Assembly (NCBI GenBank): GCA_902766015.1
Contig: CACXCC010000079.1
Span: 1 to 36,869, forward strand
Direction: 5' to 3'
Length of the DNA: 36,869 nt
Source: an uncultured Veillonellaceae bacterium
GTDB lineage: Bacteria; Bacillota; Negativicutes; Selenomonadales; Selenomonadaceae
Positions 8,879 to 17,671 of the stretch are shown in pieces. A program made the position numbers and the translations under genes. Position 1 is the stretch's first letter; every line of letters starts with the position of its first letter. The notes below the pieces were generated by a model. That model made no database searches and had not been told where the DNA came from. It saw only the letters and a list, made by a program, of their open reading frames with translations.

Positions 8879-11800
8879 ATGAATTCACTATTCGCTGCAA
8901 TGGCGGAAGACGGCGCCGTACAGCGTTTACAGGCATATATGACGGGAGAGCCGTGCGAAAATCTCGTGTACGGGTTCAGCGGCTCCCAGAAACATGCAGC
9001 ATTTGCGTCAGGCTACGCAAAGGAGCCGCAGCCGTTTGTCATTCTCGTGCATGACCGCGAATCACTCGCGTCGTGGCAGGAAGATCTCGGCGAGCTGCTC
9101 CCCGATGCGGATATCCAGATCCTTCCGGAACTCGCGATGACGCACGTTCAGGCTGCGGCGAGCAGTATCGAACGCAGTGCGCGCCGTATGGATGTTCTCG
9201 GCAGACTCGTTCGCGGTGAACCCGTTATCGTCCTCGCAGAACCCGCTGCAGCCGTACAAAAAGGGATGAGTCCGCAGGAGTTTATGCGGCTGAGCTTTAC
9301 GATTAAGATCGGCGATCAACTGCAGCGCGAAGATCTCTTGGAGCGTCTCGTCCAGCTCGGGTACGAAAGCGAACCGGAAGTCGAACGCGTCGGACAGTTC
9401 AGTGTCCGCGGCGGCATCGTTGACGTGTTCGCGATCAATGCGCAGGCGCCGGTACGTATCGAGTTTTTCGATGACGAAGTCGATTCCCTGCGCGAATTTG
9501 ACCTTGATACGAAGCGTTCACAGCAAAATATCGGCCGCACGGTTATTATGCCGTTGGCGCGGACGGATGAAAGCGGACATCCCGCTCTCTTTCTGAGTTA
9601 CCTCGAAGGCAGAGGAACCGTCGTCTTTGACGAGCCGATGCGCATCCGCGAACAGATCCGCACAATGGTCAAGGAAAACCCGGATATCGCAGATGACGTG
9701 TTCTCGTGGGAAGATTTGCAGGCCGCGGCGCGCGGGAACCGGTTTATTTACAGCGCGCTGCTGCTGCAGAAAATCCAGGGAGCGGAAATCGGCGAAACGG
9801 TCAGTACGACGACGACGGCAATGACGCCGTTTCAACGTCAAATGGATCTCCTCGAAAGCGAAGTCAACCGTTGGCTCGGTCAGGATCAGCGTCTTTTGAT
9901 GCTTCCGGGCGCAAAAGACAAGGCGGATTCTCTGCGTGAATTTTTCGCGCGGCGCCGGATTCCTTCGGTTTTATTGCCGGCAGGGGCTCCGATTGTCAAA
10001 GGACGCGTCAATATCCAGACCGGGAGCCTGTTGACCGGCTTTGAAATGCCGGCCGATCATCTCGTCGTCGTGACAGGAAAAGATATTTTCGGTCATCAGA
10101 AAAAGCGTAGCCTGCGTCAGCAAAATTACGGACAGAAGATTTCCCATTTCCGCGAGATCAAGCCGGGCGATTACGTCGTTCATGTCAATCACGGTATCGG
10201 TAAATATCTCGGCGTCGAGACGCTCGAAGTTGCCGGCGTTCATAAGGATTACCTGCATATCAAATACGGCGGCGACGATAAACTCTTTGTGCCGACGGAT
10301 CAGGTCAGTCTTCTGCAGAAATACATCGGTACGGAAGGAGAAGTCCCGCGCCTGCATCGTATGGGCGGTACGGAATGGATCAAGGCGAAAGCGCGCGCGA
10401 AAAAATCCGTCGAGGATATCGCGAAAAAGCTCATTGACATTTACGCGCGGCGTCGTGACGCGAAAGGTTACGCGTTTTCACCCGATGACAGCGGGCAGCG
10501 CGAGTTCGAGGATGCGTTCCCGTATCAGGAAACGCCGGACCAGCTGCAGGCCTGTCAGGAAATCAAATCGGACATGGAAAAAGAAAAGCCGATGGACCGC
10601 CTGCTCTGCGGCGACGTCGGTTTCGGCAAGACGGAAGTGGCGATCCGCGCGGCGTACAAGGCCGCCATGGACGGCAAACAGGTCGCGGTTCTCGTGCCGA
10701 CGACGGTTCTTGCACAGCAGCATTATCAGACGTTTTCGGAGCGATTTTCGCAGTTCGAGCCGGTTGTTGACGTCATTTGCCGGTTCCGCACGGCGCGTCA
10801 GCAGAAGGAAACGCTCGAACAGGTCGCGGCGGGCAAGGTTGATATTCTCATCGGCACGCATGCGATCCTCAATCAGAAACGCGTGCATTTCAAGAATCTC
10901 GGCCTGCTCATCGTCGACGAGGAACAGCGTTTCGGCGTCAAGCAGAAGGATAAGATCCGCAGTCTTGCCGCAGGAATTGACGTGTTGACGCTTTCGGCGA
11001 CGCCGATTCCGCGTACACTCCATATGTCGTTGGTCGGCGCGCGTGACATGAGTATCATTGAAACGCCGCCGGCGGAACGTTTCCCCGTTCAGACGTATGT
11101 CGTCGAAAACAACGATGCCGTTATCGCGGGCGCGATCCAGCGCGAAATGAAGCGCGGCGGACAAGTTTACTTTATCTACAACCGCGTCGAGTCGATCGAC
11201 CGTATGCGCGATCATCTGCAGGGACTTCTCCCCGATGCGCGGATTCAGACGGCGCACGGGCAAATGCCGGAAGATCTGCTCGAACACGTCATGATGGACT
11301 TTTATGAGGGACGCTATGACGTCCTGCTCGCGACGAGTATTGTCGAAAACGGACTTGACGTTGCCAATGCGAACACGATCATCGTTTATGACGCCGATCA
11401 TTTCGGCCTCTCACAGCTTTATCAGATGCGCGGACGCGTCGGCCGTTCGCACCATATGGCGTTTGCGTATTTCCTTTACCGTGCGGACAAAATTTTGACG
11501 GAAACGGCGGAAAAACGCCTGCAGGCGATGAAAGAGTTTGCCGAACTCGGTGCGGGCTTTAAAATCGCCATGCGTGACCTTGAGATCCGCGGCGCGGGCA
11601 ATCTTTTGGGTTCTCAGCAGCACGGGCATATCGCGAGCGTCGGGTTTGAAATGTACTGCAAGCTCCTCGAGGAAGCCGTGGAACGCCTGCGCAGCGGCAA
11701 AAAGACGGAAGCGCCGGAACAGCCGGAGCCGCTCATCGATCTGCAGGTCGAGGCGTATATCAACAGCGATTATATCAGTGACGGTGCGCATAAAATCGAG

Positions 11801-12238
11801 ATCTATCAGCGCATTGCCGCGATTCGCAAAAACGAAGAAATCGCAACACTGCTTGATGAACTCATTGACCGTTTCGGCGAGCCGTCCGATCCCGTCATGC
11901 AGCTGCTCGGCATTGCCCGCATCAAGAACTACGCGCGCGATCTCGGTGTCCGTTCGATCGTCGAAACGCCGAAATCGCTGGATATTTATCTGCTGCCGGA
12001 TAAGAAACTTCCTGTTAAGGGACTCCTGCTCCTCGACACGACATTCGGGCGGAATCTTGCGTCACTCGGCGCGAAAAACGGCGTGCGTATCATGCTCAGC
12101 GATCATTACCGCCGCAAGATCACGAACTTCGTGACGCGTGTCATGATGCTCGCGTCAGGCGATGAAGCGGGGGCTAAAGCCGTCAGCCGTCAAAAAACGG
12201 CGGCCAAGCAGGATCATCGGAAACCGACAGTCAGATAA
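8879..12238 (+). CDS. mfd: Transcription-repair coupling factor Mfd
   Basis: A 1119-residue DNA translocase that removes RNA polymerase stalled at DNA damage and recruits UvrA. Domains in order: UvrB-like N-terminal region (about 1-330); the CarD-like RNA polymerase interaction domain, beginning with [20 protein letters not shown] (about residues 428-490); then a superfamily 2 motor with Walker A in [12 protein letters not shown] (about 578-589), the DEEQ box in [14 protein letters not shown] and the [11 protein letters not shown] motif; and the C-terminal TRCF domain. Length is normal. ATG 8879 has a rather distant purine-rich site, GAGGGG, about 11 nt upstream. A YabN-like gene follows 16 nt after the stop, as in other Bacillota, but spoVT is absent between them. 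Confidence 0.97.
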   Translation: MNSLFAAMAEDGAVQRLQAYMTGEPCENLVYGFSGSQKHAAFASGYAKEPQPFVILVHDRESLASWQEDLGELLPDADIQILPELAMTHVQAAASSIERSARRMDVLGRLVRGEPVIVLAEPAAAVQKGMSPQEFMRLSFTIKIGDQLQREDLLERLVQLGYESEPEVERVGQFSVRGGIVDVFAINAQAPVRIEFFDDEVDSLREFDLDTKRSQQNIGRTVIMPLARTDESGHPALFLSYLEGRGTVVFDEPMRIREQIRTMVKENPDIADDVFSWEDLQAAARGNRFIYSALLLQKIQGAEIGETVSTTTTAMTPFQRQMDLLESEVNRWLGQDQRLLMLPGAKDKADSLREFFARRRIPSVLLPAGAPIVKGRVNIQTGSLLTGFEMPADHLVVVTGKDIFGHQKKRSLRQQNYGQKISHFREIKPGDYVVHVNHGIGKYLGVETLEVAGVHKDYLHIKYGGDDKLFVPTDQVSLLQKYIGTEGEVPRLHRMGGTEWIKAKARAKKSVEDIAKKLIDIYARRRDAKGYAFSPDDSGQREFEDAFPYQETPDQLQACQEIKSDMEKEKPMDRLLCGDVGFGKTEVAIRAAYKAAMDGKQVAVLVPTTVLAQQHYQTFSERFSQFEPVVDVICRFRTARQQKETLEQVAAGKVDILIGTHAILNQKRVHFKNLGLLIVDEEQRFGVKQKDKIRSLAAGIDVLTLSATPIPRTLHMSLVGARDMSIIETPPAERFPVQTYVVENNDAVIAGAIQREMKRGGQVYFIYNRVESIDRMRDHLQGLLPDARIQTAHGQMPEDLLEHVMMDFYEGRYDVLLATSIVENGLDVANANTIIVYDADHFGLSQLYQMRGRVGRSHHMAFAYFLYRADKILTETAEKRLQAMKEFAELGAGFKIAMRDLEIRGAGNLLGSQQHGHIASVGFEMYCKLLEEAVERLRSGKKTEAPEQPEPLIDLQVEAYINSDYISDGAHKIEIYQRIAAIRKNEEIATLLDELIDRFGEPSDPVMQLLGIARIKNYARDLGVRSIVETPKSLDIYLLPDKKLPVKGLLLLDTTFGRNLASLGAKNGVRIMLSDHYRRKITNFVTRVMMLASGDEAGAKAVSRQKTAAKQDHRKPTVR

Positions 12239-12254
12239 GATACGGAGGGATAAT

Positions 12255-12956
12255 ATGGCAGAAATCACTGTAGTCGGGCTGGGACCGGGACGCGCCGGAC
12301 TTATCACCCGCGAAAGCTGGGAACTCATGGCGAATGCGGAGCATCTGCTTTTGCGTACGCGCATTCATCCGACCGTGGCGGCCCTTGACGATGCGGGGAT
12401 TCGTTTTGCGTCGTATGACGGATTCTACGAAGAAGCGCCGGATTTTGAGACACTGTACCGTCATATCGCCGCTGACGTCATCGAAAAGGCAAAGACATAC
12501 GGCAGCCTCGTCTACGCCGTTCCGGGAAGCCCGCTCGTCGCGGAGCGTACCGTGGTCCTGCTCCGTAAGCTTGTGCCGCAGGCCGGTGTTAAATTGACGG
12601 TCAAACCCGGCATGAGCTTCGTCGAAGTCATGTATACGAGTCTCGGCATCGATCCGATTGACGGCCTGACGATCATTGACGCCGAAGACATTGATACACT
12701 TCCCGCTGAGCCGCGTCAGGCGCTCGTCGTCACACAGGTTTACGATCCGATTATCGCGTCGGATGCGAAACTTTCGCTTATGGAGCGCTTTCCCGATGAA
12801 TATCCGGTTACCTATATTCACAATCTTGCGCTTCCGGATGAATCGATCCGCACGATCCCGCTCTTTGAACTGGACCGTCAACGTGACATTGATCACTTAA
12901 CGAGCCTGTACATCCCCGTCAAAGGCTCGGAACAGGCACCGTTACGGGAAAAATAA
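12255..12956 (+). CDS. Tetrapyrrole-methylase-fold protein (YabN N-terminal half, MazG domain absent)
   Basis: A 233-residue protein with the TP-methylase fold: EITVVGLGPGRAGLIT at 3-18 is the SAM-binding loop, and YAVPGSPLVAERTV (about 87-100) and KPGMSFVEVMYTSLGID follow. In Bacillota the gene beside mfd is yabN, whose product joins this domain to a C-terminal MazG nucleotide pyrophosphohydrolase. Here the protein stops after the methylase-like half. The 136 nt downstream contain no frame resembling MazG's helical ExxE core, so this looks like a complete short form rather than a frameshift. Whether it methylates anything is unknown; the YabN methylase half has no proven substrate. ATG 12255 follows CGGAGGGA. 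It is co-transcribed with mfd. Confidence 0.82.
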   Translation: MAEITVVGLGPGRAGLITRESWELMANAEHLLLRTRIHPTVAALDDAGIRFASYDGFYEEAPDFETLYRHIAADVIEKAKTYGSLVYAVPGSPLVAERTVVLLRKLVPQAGVKLTVKPGMSFVEVMYTSLGIDPIDGLTIIDAEDIDTLPAEPRQALVVTQVYDPIIASDAKLSLMERFPDEYPVTYIHNLALPDESIRTIPLFELDRQRDIDHLTSLYIPVKGSEQAPLREK

Positions 12957-12973
12957 GGCTTTTTTGCCGAAAG

Positions 12974-12995
12974 CTCTTGATTTTTCAAGGGTTTT
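12974..12995 (+). terminator. Weak terminator-like hairpin before hup
   Basis: CTCTTGA (12974-12980) pairs with TCAAGGG (12985-12991) across TTTT, followed by TTTT. The stem is short with one wobble. It may partly end the mfd-yabN transcript. Confidence 0.35.
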
Positions 12996-13005
12996 CTGAT
13001 AGATT
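12977..13005 (+). promoter_or_regulatory. Possible hup promoter
   Basis: TTGATT (12977-12982), 17 nt, TAGATT (13000-13005), each 4 of 6. Downstream, a perfect 7-bp hairpin with a 3-nt loop (13024-13040) lies in the leader but has no T-run, so it is not a terminator. HU genes are highly expressed, so a better promoter would be expected; low confidence. Confidence 0.3.
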
Positions 13006-13092
13006 TTGATAAGCAGGCATGAAAGCCGCAACATGCGGCTGGCCGGTATAAAAAACAATAAAATGTTAAACTCTGTAAAGGAGGCTACGATT

Positions 13093-13368
13093 GTGAACAA
13101 GACTGAATTGGTAGCTAAAGTGGCTGAACAGGCCGGACTGACGAAGAAAGACGCCGAGAAGGCTGTTAACGCTCTGTTTGCCAGTGTCGAGCAGGCTCTC
13201 GTCGCAGGCGATAAAGTCCAGATGATCGGCTTCGGCACGTTTGAAGTTCGTGAGCGTTCTGCACGTAAAGGCCGTAACCCGCAGACGGGTGAAGTGCTCG
13301 AGATTGCAGCTTCGAAGAACCCTGTCTTCAAAGCCGGCAAGGCCCTGAAAGACGCAATCAACGCCTAA
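13093..13368 (+). CDS. hup: DNA-binding protein HU
   Basis: A 91-residue histone-like protein of normal length. [24 protein letters not shown] forms the helical dimer core. [21 protein letters not shown] is the beta arm that reaches around bent DNA, with the intercalating proline in RNPQTG, and the C-terminal [12 protein letters not shown] is standard. It packs the chromosome and assists replication and repair. The start is GTG 13093, which lies 8 nt behind AAGGAGG. An upstream in-frame start at 13006 would add 29 unconserved residues and ignore this ribosome site. The gene has its own terminator and appears to be monocistronic. Confidence 0.95.
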   Translation: MNKTELVAKVAEQAGLTKKDAEKAVNALFASVEQALVAGDKVQMIGFGTFEVRERSARKGRNPQTGEVLEIAASKNPVFKAGKALKDAINA

Positions 13369-13380
13369 TGGCATAAAGAA

Positions 13381-13413
13381 AGCCGGGTTCCCGCGGGAGC
13401 CTGGCTTTTTTTC
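13381..13413 (+). terminator. Intrinsic terminator after hup
   Basis: An 11-bp stem (13381-13391 with 13396-13406, two wobbles, CGCG loop) followed by TTTTTTT. Confidence 0.88.
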
Positions 13414-13436
13414 TGTTAACGGAGAGGAGAATCGTC

Positions 13437-14177
13437 ATGCACGTAATTCTGATTTCGGGCGGTACATCGGGGATCGGACTCGACGCGGCGTCAAAGTTCC
13501 TGCAGGATGAGGAAACGCGGGTCGTCATTATGGGGCGTTCCGAGAAGCGGGGCAGTGAAGCGCTCCGAACGCTCGGCAGTGACCGCGTGCTCTTCGTGCA
13601 AGGTGACGTCAAAAATCCGGCGGACTGTCAACGCGTCGTGCGTGAGACCGAGAAGATGTTCGGGCGGCTCGACGTACTCGTCAACAGCGCCGGCATTTAT
13701 CTCGAAAAGGCGATCGAGGATACGACGCCCGAAGAACTCGCGGACGTGCTTGACACGAACGTCAAAGGGACGTATTTCCTTTCGCAGGCGGCAATGCCGC
13801 TCTTAAAACAGTCGCGCGGCAATATCGTCAATGTCGCGTCAGACGCGGGACTGCACGGTAATTATTTCTGTACGGCTTACTGTGCGAGTAAAGGCGCTGT
13901 CGTGCTCTTTACGCGTGCACTTGCACTGGAAACGGCGGCATTCGGCGTTCGCGTCAACGCGATCGCACCCGGTGACATTCGGACGCCGATGACGCAGGAA
14001 CAGCTCCGCGCATCCGGTGATCCTCAGGCAGCGGAGCGCGAAATGGCAGCGGTTTATCCGCTCGGACGCATCGGCGAAGTCGGGGAAGCGTCATCCGTTA
14101 TCGTGTTTTTGGCGTCAAATGAGGCCGCTTTTGTCACGGGAGCCGTCTGGAGTGTCGACGGCGGACTTACCGCCTGA
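13437..14177 (+). CDS. Short-chain dehydrogenase/reductase
   Basis: A 246-residue classical SDR. The cofactor loop GGTSGIG is at 8-14, NSAG at 83-86, and the catalytic triad reads S135, Y148 and K152 (YCASK). The C-terminal FVTGAVWSVDGG is the usual SDR ending. It would oxidise or reduce a hydroxyl or keto substrate with NAD(P); an arginine (R34) at the end of the second strand leans to NADPH. Closest function classes are 3-oxoacyl-ACP reductase (FabG-like) or sugar dehydrogenase, which the sequence alone cannot separate. ATG 13437 follows GGAGAGGAG. It begins a new unit after the hup terminator and lies in the slot held by rqcP, yabP and yabQ in spore formers. Its neighbour is a glycolipid-type glycosyltransferase. 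Confidence 0.85.
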   Translation: MHVILISGGTSGIGLDAASKFLQDEETRVVIMGRSEKRGSEALRTLGSDRVLFVQGDVKNPADCQRVVRETEKMFGRLDVLVNSAGIYLEKAIEDTTPEELADVLDTNVKGTYFLSQAAMPLLKQSRGNIVNVASDAGLHGNYFCTAYCASKGAVVLFTRALALETAAFGVRVNAIAPGDIRTPMTQEQLRASGDPQAAEREMAAVYPLGRIGEVGEASSVIVFLASNEAAFVTGAVWSVDGGLTA

Positions 14178-14229
14178 TGTCAGCGGGCGGGAAATATGGT
14201 ACAATAAAACGGAGAGGGGAGAAAGCGGC

Positions 14230-15357
14230 ATGGGGAAAAAACGAATCCTGATCCTGACGGCGTCAATCGGCGCCGGCCATATCAAAGCGGCGGAAGCCGT
14301 TGCGGCGGAATTGCGTGAACTCATGCCGGAAGCGGAACTGACGACAGTTGACTTCATGGCGTCTTCGACGTCACGTCTCCATGCGTTCATGAAGCAGTTT
14401 TACCTCAAAATGCTGGCGTTTGTACCGAACCTCTACGATGTATTTTATCGGTTGTCCGGTGAAGATTCGGGCGGTTCCGTCATTCAGGGTTCGTTTTCCC
14501 ATACGATGGAGCCGGCGATTCATTCGCTCGTAGATCAGTATGATCCGGATCTTATCCTTTGCACGCACCCGTTTCCCGAAAGTGCGGCCGTGTATTTTCG
14601 GACGCAGCACGAAAGCCGCTTTCTCCTCGATGTCGTGATGACGGATTACTGTCTGCACCGCATTTGGCTTTGTCCCGGTATCGATCATTATTTTATGGCG
14701 ATTCCGCGCATGCGGGAGGAAATGATCCGTGACGGTTATGAACCGCATCGTTTATCCGCCTGCGGGATTCCCGTCGATGCGCATTTGCAGGATCTGCCGT
14801 CAAAAGATGACATTCGCCGCGACATGCAGCTGCCGAAGGGAAATCCCGTTATCCTGCTTATGGGAGGCGGACTCGGACTCGGCGGCATTGACGCGACATT
14901 GCGCGAGCTCGAAAAACTGCCGCAGCAATTGACATTTCTCGTCATTGCCGGGCGCAATGAGCGCCTGCTCGCGCGCGTTCATGCGATTGCGGCATCGTCA
15001 CATCATCACATCCGCGTCTGGGGATATACGGACGAAGTACACCGTCTGATGCGCGCATCGGATCTTTTGATCACAAAACCGGGAGCGCTGACGATGAGTG
15101 AGGCGTTTGCATTCGGACTGCCGCTTTTGCTGCACGATCCGATCCCGGGACCGGAAACGCAGAATGCCGCGTATGCGACGCGTCACGGCGCCGCCGTTTG
15201 GCTGCATCCGGGAGAAAAAATCAGCACTGCCGTACGCGATCTGCTGCGGGGAGAACGTCTCTCCCTCATGCGGCGATGCTGTCTTGCCTGTGCGAAACCG
15301 CAGGCCGCGAAGGACATCGCACAGACGATTGTCCGTCAATTGAACGAATTACCGTAA
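14230..15357 (+). CDS. Glycosyltransferase of the MGDG synthase / UgtP type (GT28-like)
   Basis: A 375-residue GT-B-fold enzyme. RILILTASIGAGHIKAAEA at 5-23 is the N-terminal signature of monogalactosyl- and glucosyl-diacylglycerol synthases. The middle has LLMGGGLGLGGID. The C-terminal donor-sugar site is TKPGALTMSEAFAFGLPLLL. The family transfers a sugar from a UDP donor to diacylglycerol or a related lipid at the inner face of the membrane; MurG is a more distant relative. The usual length is 370-400 residues. ATG 14230 follows GGAGAGGGGAG. A possible promoter (TACAAT at 14200-14205) lies between it and the SDR gene, but its -35 is weak. The next gene, divIC, starts 25 nt after the stop. 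Confidence 0.85.
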   Translation: MGKKRILILTASIGAGHIKAAEAVAAELRELMPEAELTTVDFMASSTSRLHAFMKQFYLKMLAFVPNLYDVFYRLSGEDSGGSVIQGSFSHTMEPAIHSLVDQYDPDLILCTHPFPESAAVYFRTQHESRFLLDVVMTDYCLHRIWLCPGIDHYFMAIPRMREEMIRDGYEPHRLSACGIPVDAHLQDLPSKDDIRRDMQLPKGNPVILLMGGGLGLGGIDATLRELEKLPQQLTFLVIAGRNERLLARVHAIAASSHHHIRVWGYTDEVHRLMRASDLLITKPGALTMSEAFAFGLPLLLHDPIPGPETQNAAYATRHGAAVWLHPGEKISTAVRDLLRGERLSLMRRCCLACAKPQAAKDIAQTIVRQLNELP

Positions 15358-15382
15358 GCGATTGGGAAAGGAAGAGAAACTC

Positions 15383-15676
15383 GTGGAGAAAAAAACGGGG
15401 AAAAGACGTCACTTCAGCTGGTTTGCCCTGCTGCTCGTCGTTGTGGTCGCCTATTTTGTGTCAATTTTCGTCTCCCAACAGGTGTATCTGAGTCAGGTCG
15501 AGAAGGATCAGGCGGCCGCAAACCAGCGTCTGCAGGCGGCACAGGAAGAAAATCAGCGCCTGCGTGAAGAAAAAGAGAATTTATACCGTCTCGAATACAT
15601 CGAAAAAGTCGCGCGCGAAGAACTCGGTATGACGCGGCGGGGCGAGCTTCCTTACAGCCCCGGAGGCAGGAAATGA
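15383..15676 (+). CDS. divIC: Septum formation initiator family protein (DivIC/FtsB-like)
   Basis: A 97-residue bitopic membrane protein with a short basic cytoplasmic start, one membrane segment at about 12-30, then an outside coiled coil (about 33-68, heptad-rich with Gln, Glu and Leu) and the conserved YRLEYIEKVAREELGMTRRGE. In the family, DivIC/FtsB joins FtsL and DivIB/FtsQ in the divisome and helps switch on septal peptidoglycan synthesis. The place before the S1 gene yabR is the usual one in Bacillota. GTG 15383 is preferred because AAAGGAAGAG lies 6 nt upstream; TTG 15362 would add 7 residues and swallow that site. TTG 15362 has only a weak site of its own. Confidence 0.85.
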   Translation: MEKKTGKRRHFSWFALLLVVVVAYFVSIFVSQQVYLSQVEKDQAAANQRLQAAQEENQRLREEKENLYRLEYIEKVAREELGMTRRGELPYSPGGRK

Positions 15677-15687
15677 CACGTATTTCC

Positions 15688-15717
15688 TTGACACTTGTCA
15701 GCCGTCAAGGGTATAAT
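15688..15717 (+). promoter_or_regulatory. Promoter of the S1-domain gene
   Basis: Perfect TTGACA (15688-15693), an 18-nt spacer and perfect TATAAT (15712-15717), 42 nt before the start codon. It starts a new transcript inside the divIC-yabR cluster. Confidence 0.85.
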
Positions 15718-15759
15718 TAATCGTGTGTTTCCATCTAGTATTAAGGAGGAAGAATTAAT

Positions 15760-16230
15760 TTGTCCATTGAAGTTGGCAGCGTGGTTGAGGGTGTTGTCAC
15801 AGGTATCACCAATTTCGGTGCTTTCGTCGAATTAGACGAAGGAAAGACCGGCCTCGTTCACATCTCCGAAGTCGCCGATGAGTACGTCCGCGACATTCAC
15901 GACTTTCTTCAGGAAAGACAGAAAGTCAAAGTAAAGGTTCTGAGCGTTGATGAACGCGGCAAGATCGGGCTCTCGGTAAAACAGGCCCAGGAGAAAAAAC
16001 CGGAAGCGGAAGATAACCGCGCTCATGGTAATCATTCCTCCTTTCATGCTCCGCGAAGCAATAATCACGGACCGCGGGATTTCCGCAAACCGAATCGTTA
16101 TAGTAAGTCCACGGCTTCCTTTGAGGACAAGCTTTCGAAGTTCCTCAAGGACAGCGACGAACGACTGACCGATCTGCGCCGTAAAACGGATTCCAAACGC
16201 GGAGGGCGCGGCGCACGCAGATCCGATTGA
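15760..16230 (+). CDS. S1 RNA-binding domain protein (YabR-like)
   Basis: A 156-residue protein. Residues 1-72 form one S1 domain (VGSVVEGVVTGITNFGAFVEL, then GLVHISEVADEYV, VKVKVLSVDERGKIGLSVKQ). The rest (75-156) is basic and low in complexity, rich in Lys, Arg, Asn, His and Ser. The family (YabR, general stress protein 13) is thought to bind RNA on or near ribosomes; its precise role is not settled. The start is TTG 15760, 9 nt behind a near-perfect AAGGAGGA; no ATG is present. Order divIC-yabR-tilS matches Bacillota, with spoIIE missing between this gene and tilS. A strong promoter drives it. Confidence 0.87.
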   Translation: MSIEVGSVVEGVVTGITNFGAFVELDEGKTGLVHISEVADEYVRDIHDFLQERQKVKVKVLSVDERGKIGLSVKQAQEKKPEAEDNRAHGNHSSFHAPRSNNHGPRDFRKPNRYSKSTASFEDKLSKFLKDSDERLTDLRRKTDSKRGGRGARRSD

Positions 16231-16247
16231 GTGGAATCTGACGACAA

Positions 16248-16273
16248 AAAAGCACTCTTAACGGGGTGCTTTT
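16248..16273 (+). terminator. Small terminator-like hairpin between the S1 gene and tilS
   Basis: AAAAGCAC (16248-16255) pairs with GTGCTTTT (16266-16273) over a 10-nt loop, the Ts being part of the stem. It argues that tilS starts downstream of it and that the S1 transcript is partly ended here. Confidence 0.5.
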
Positions 16274-16290
16274 CTGCTATACCGGGGGCG

Positions 16291-17667
16291 ATGGCGATGT
16301 TGCAGCGCGTTGACGCTTACTGCCGTCTGCACGGGTTGCTCCGTCCGGGAGAAGGAGTCATCGTCGCTTGTTCGGGCGGCGCGGATTCCCTCGTACTTCT
16401 CGATCTGCTGCTGCGTCTGAGGGCGCGATACGGACTGCGTTTGACGGTCGCACACTTTGAGCACGGCATTCGCGGTCAGGCGTCAAAGGATGACGCGTCA
16501 TTTGTCGCCGCGTTCTGCCGGGAGCGCGATATCGACTGTCGGATCGGTCGCGGGGATGTGCCGTCCTATGCGGCAGAGCATCATCTTTCCCTCGAAACGG
16601 CGGCACGAACCTGCCGCTACGAGTTTCTGGAGCACGTACGCGTCGAAGTCGGAGCTGACGTCATCGCGACGGCGCATCAGGCCGACGATCAGGCCGAAAC
16701 CGTTCTGATGCGCATTTTGCGCGGAACGGGAACGGAGGGACTCGGGGCGATCCGTCCGCAAAGCGGTACGAAAATCCGCCCGCTTCTCGACGTGACGCGT
16801 CGGGAAATCGAGGCCTATGCCGCAGAACGCGGTCTTATGCCGCGTCATGATGCGTCAAATGACATGCCGGACTGCACGCGCAACCGTTTGCGCCTGTTGA
16901 CATTGCCGAAACTTCGGGATGATTATAACCCGGAACTCACGCAGGCACTTTGCCGCCTCGCCTCGCTGGCGCAGGACGATGACGCGTATCTCACGCAGAT
17001 GTCAAAACAGGCCGCGGATCATGTCATCGTCAAAGACAAAGACGGTTGGATTTTGCGTCGTGACGCGTTTCTCCGTCAGATGCCGGCGATTCAACGGCGG
17101 TTAATTCGGATTTTCCTCGAAACAGCAACGGGCTCGGTACGCGATGTCGGGTTTTTGCCCGTTGAACGATTGCGAAATCTCTTGCAGCAGGGCGGAACCG
17201 GACGGGAGATTGAGATTTCCGGCGGACACCGCGTCAGTCTCGCCTACGGCATGTTGCGTCTTGTCCGGCCGGCAGAGCAGACGTCACGGACATGGACGCC
17301 CGTGACCTTGACGATACCCGGTGTGACGCGTTTCGGGTCGTTTCTCTGTCAAGCCGCATGGCGGGACTCGATGCCGGCGCACTGCGATCCGTCAGAATTT
17401 TACCTGAATCCTGACGAACTCACGGAACCTCTGATGTTTCGGACGCGTTGTCCCGGTGATACGATTCAATTGCCGGGCGGCCGTAAAAAAATAAAAGCAT
17501 TACTCATCGATGATAAAATACCCCGCGCCGAACGCGACAGCTTGCCGCTGCTCGCCTCCGGACGGGAAATCCTCTGGGTCGTCGGGCATCGGCGCAGCAG
17601 CCTGTGTCCCGTCGTTCCGGGAAAACACGGTATCCTGTATCTCAGGATAGAAAGAAGAGAGGAATAA
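16291..17667 (+). CDS. tilS: tRNA(Ile)-lysidine synthetase
   Basis: A 458-residue ATP-dependent enzyme that adds lysine to C34 of the AUA-reading tRNA-Ile, so that AUA is read as isoleucine; it is essential in most bacteria. The PP-loop SGGADS lies at 28-33, AHFEHGIRG and TAHQADDQAETVLMRILRG are family motifs, and TilS-specific middle and C-terminal domains follow (FRTRCPGDTIQLPGGRKKIK near the end). Length is normal. The frame is open from GTG 16231, directly after the previous stop, but that would add 20 residues across a terminator-like hairpin. ATG 16291 or 16297 gives the normal N-terminus. The ribosome site (GGGGG) is poor in either case. The gene is followed by hpt, as in Bacillus. Confidence 0.92.
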   Translation: MAMLQRVDAYCRLHGLLRPGEGVIVACSGGADSLVLLDLLLRLRARYGLRLTVAHFEHGIRGQASKDDASFVAAFCRERDIDCRIGRGDVPSYAAEHHLSLETAARTCRYEFLEHVRVEVGADVIATAHQADDQAETVLMRILRGTGTEGLGAIRPQSGTKIRPLLDVTRREIEAYAAERGLMPRHDASNDMPDCTRNRLRLLTLPKLRDDYNPELTQALCRLASLAQDDDAYLTQMSKQAADHVIVKDKDGWILRRDAFLRQMPAIQRRLIRIFLETATGSVRDVGFLPVERLRNLLQQGGTGREIEISGGHRVSLAYGMLRLVRPAEQTSRTWTPVTLTIPGVTRFGSFLCQAAWRDSMPAHCDPSEFYLNPDELTEPLMFRTRCPGDTIQLPGGRKKIKALLIDDKIPRAERDSLPLLASGREILWVVGHRRSSLCPVVPGKHGILYLRIERREE

Positions 17668-17671
17668 AGCC

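Noticed and set aside
13024-13040. Perfect hairpin AGCCGCA/TGCGGCT as a terminator before hup
   Set aside because: It has no T-run; at most it is a leader structure.
16231-16290. tilS start at GTG directly after the S1 gene stop
   Set aside because: It adds 20 unconserved residues and spans a terminator-like hairpin; the ATGs at 16291/16297 give the normal N-terminus.
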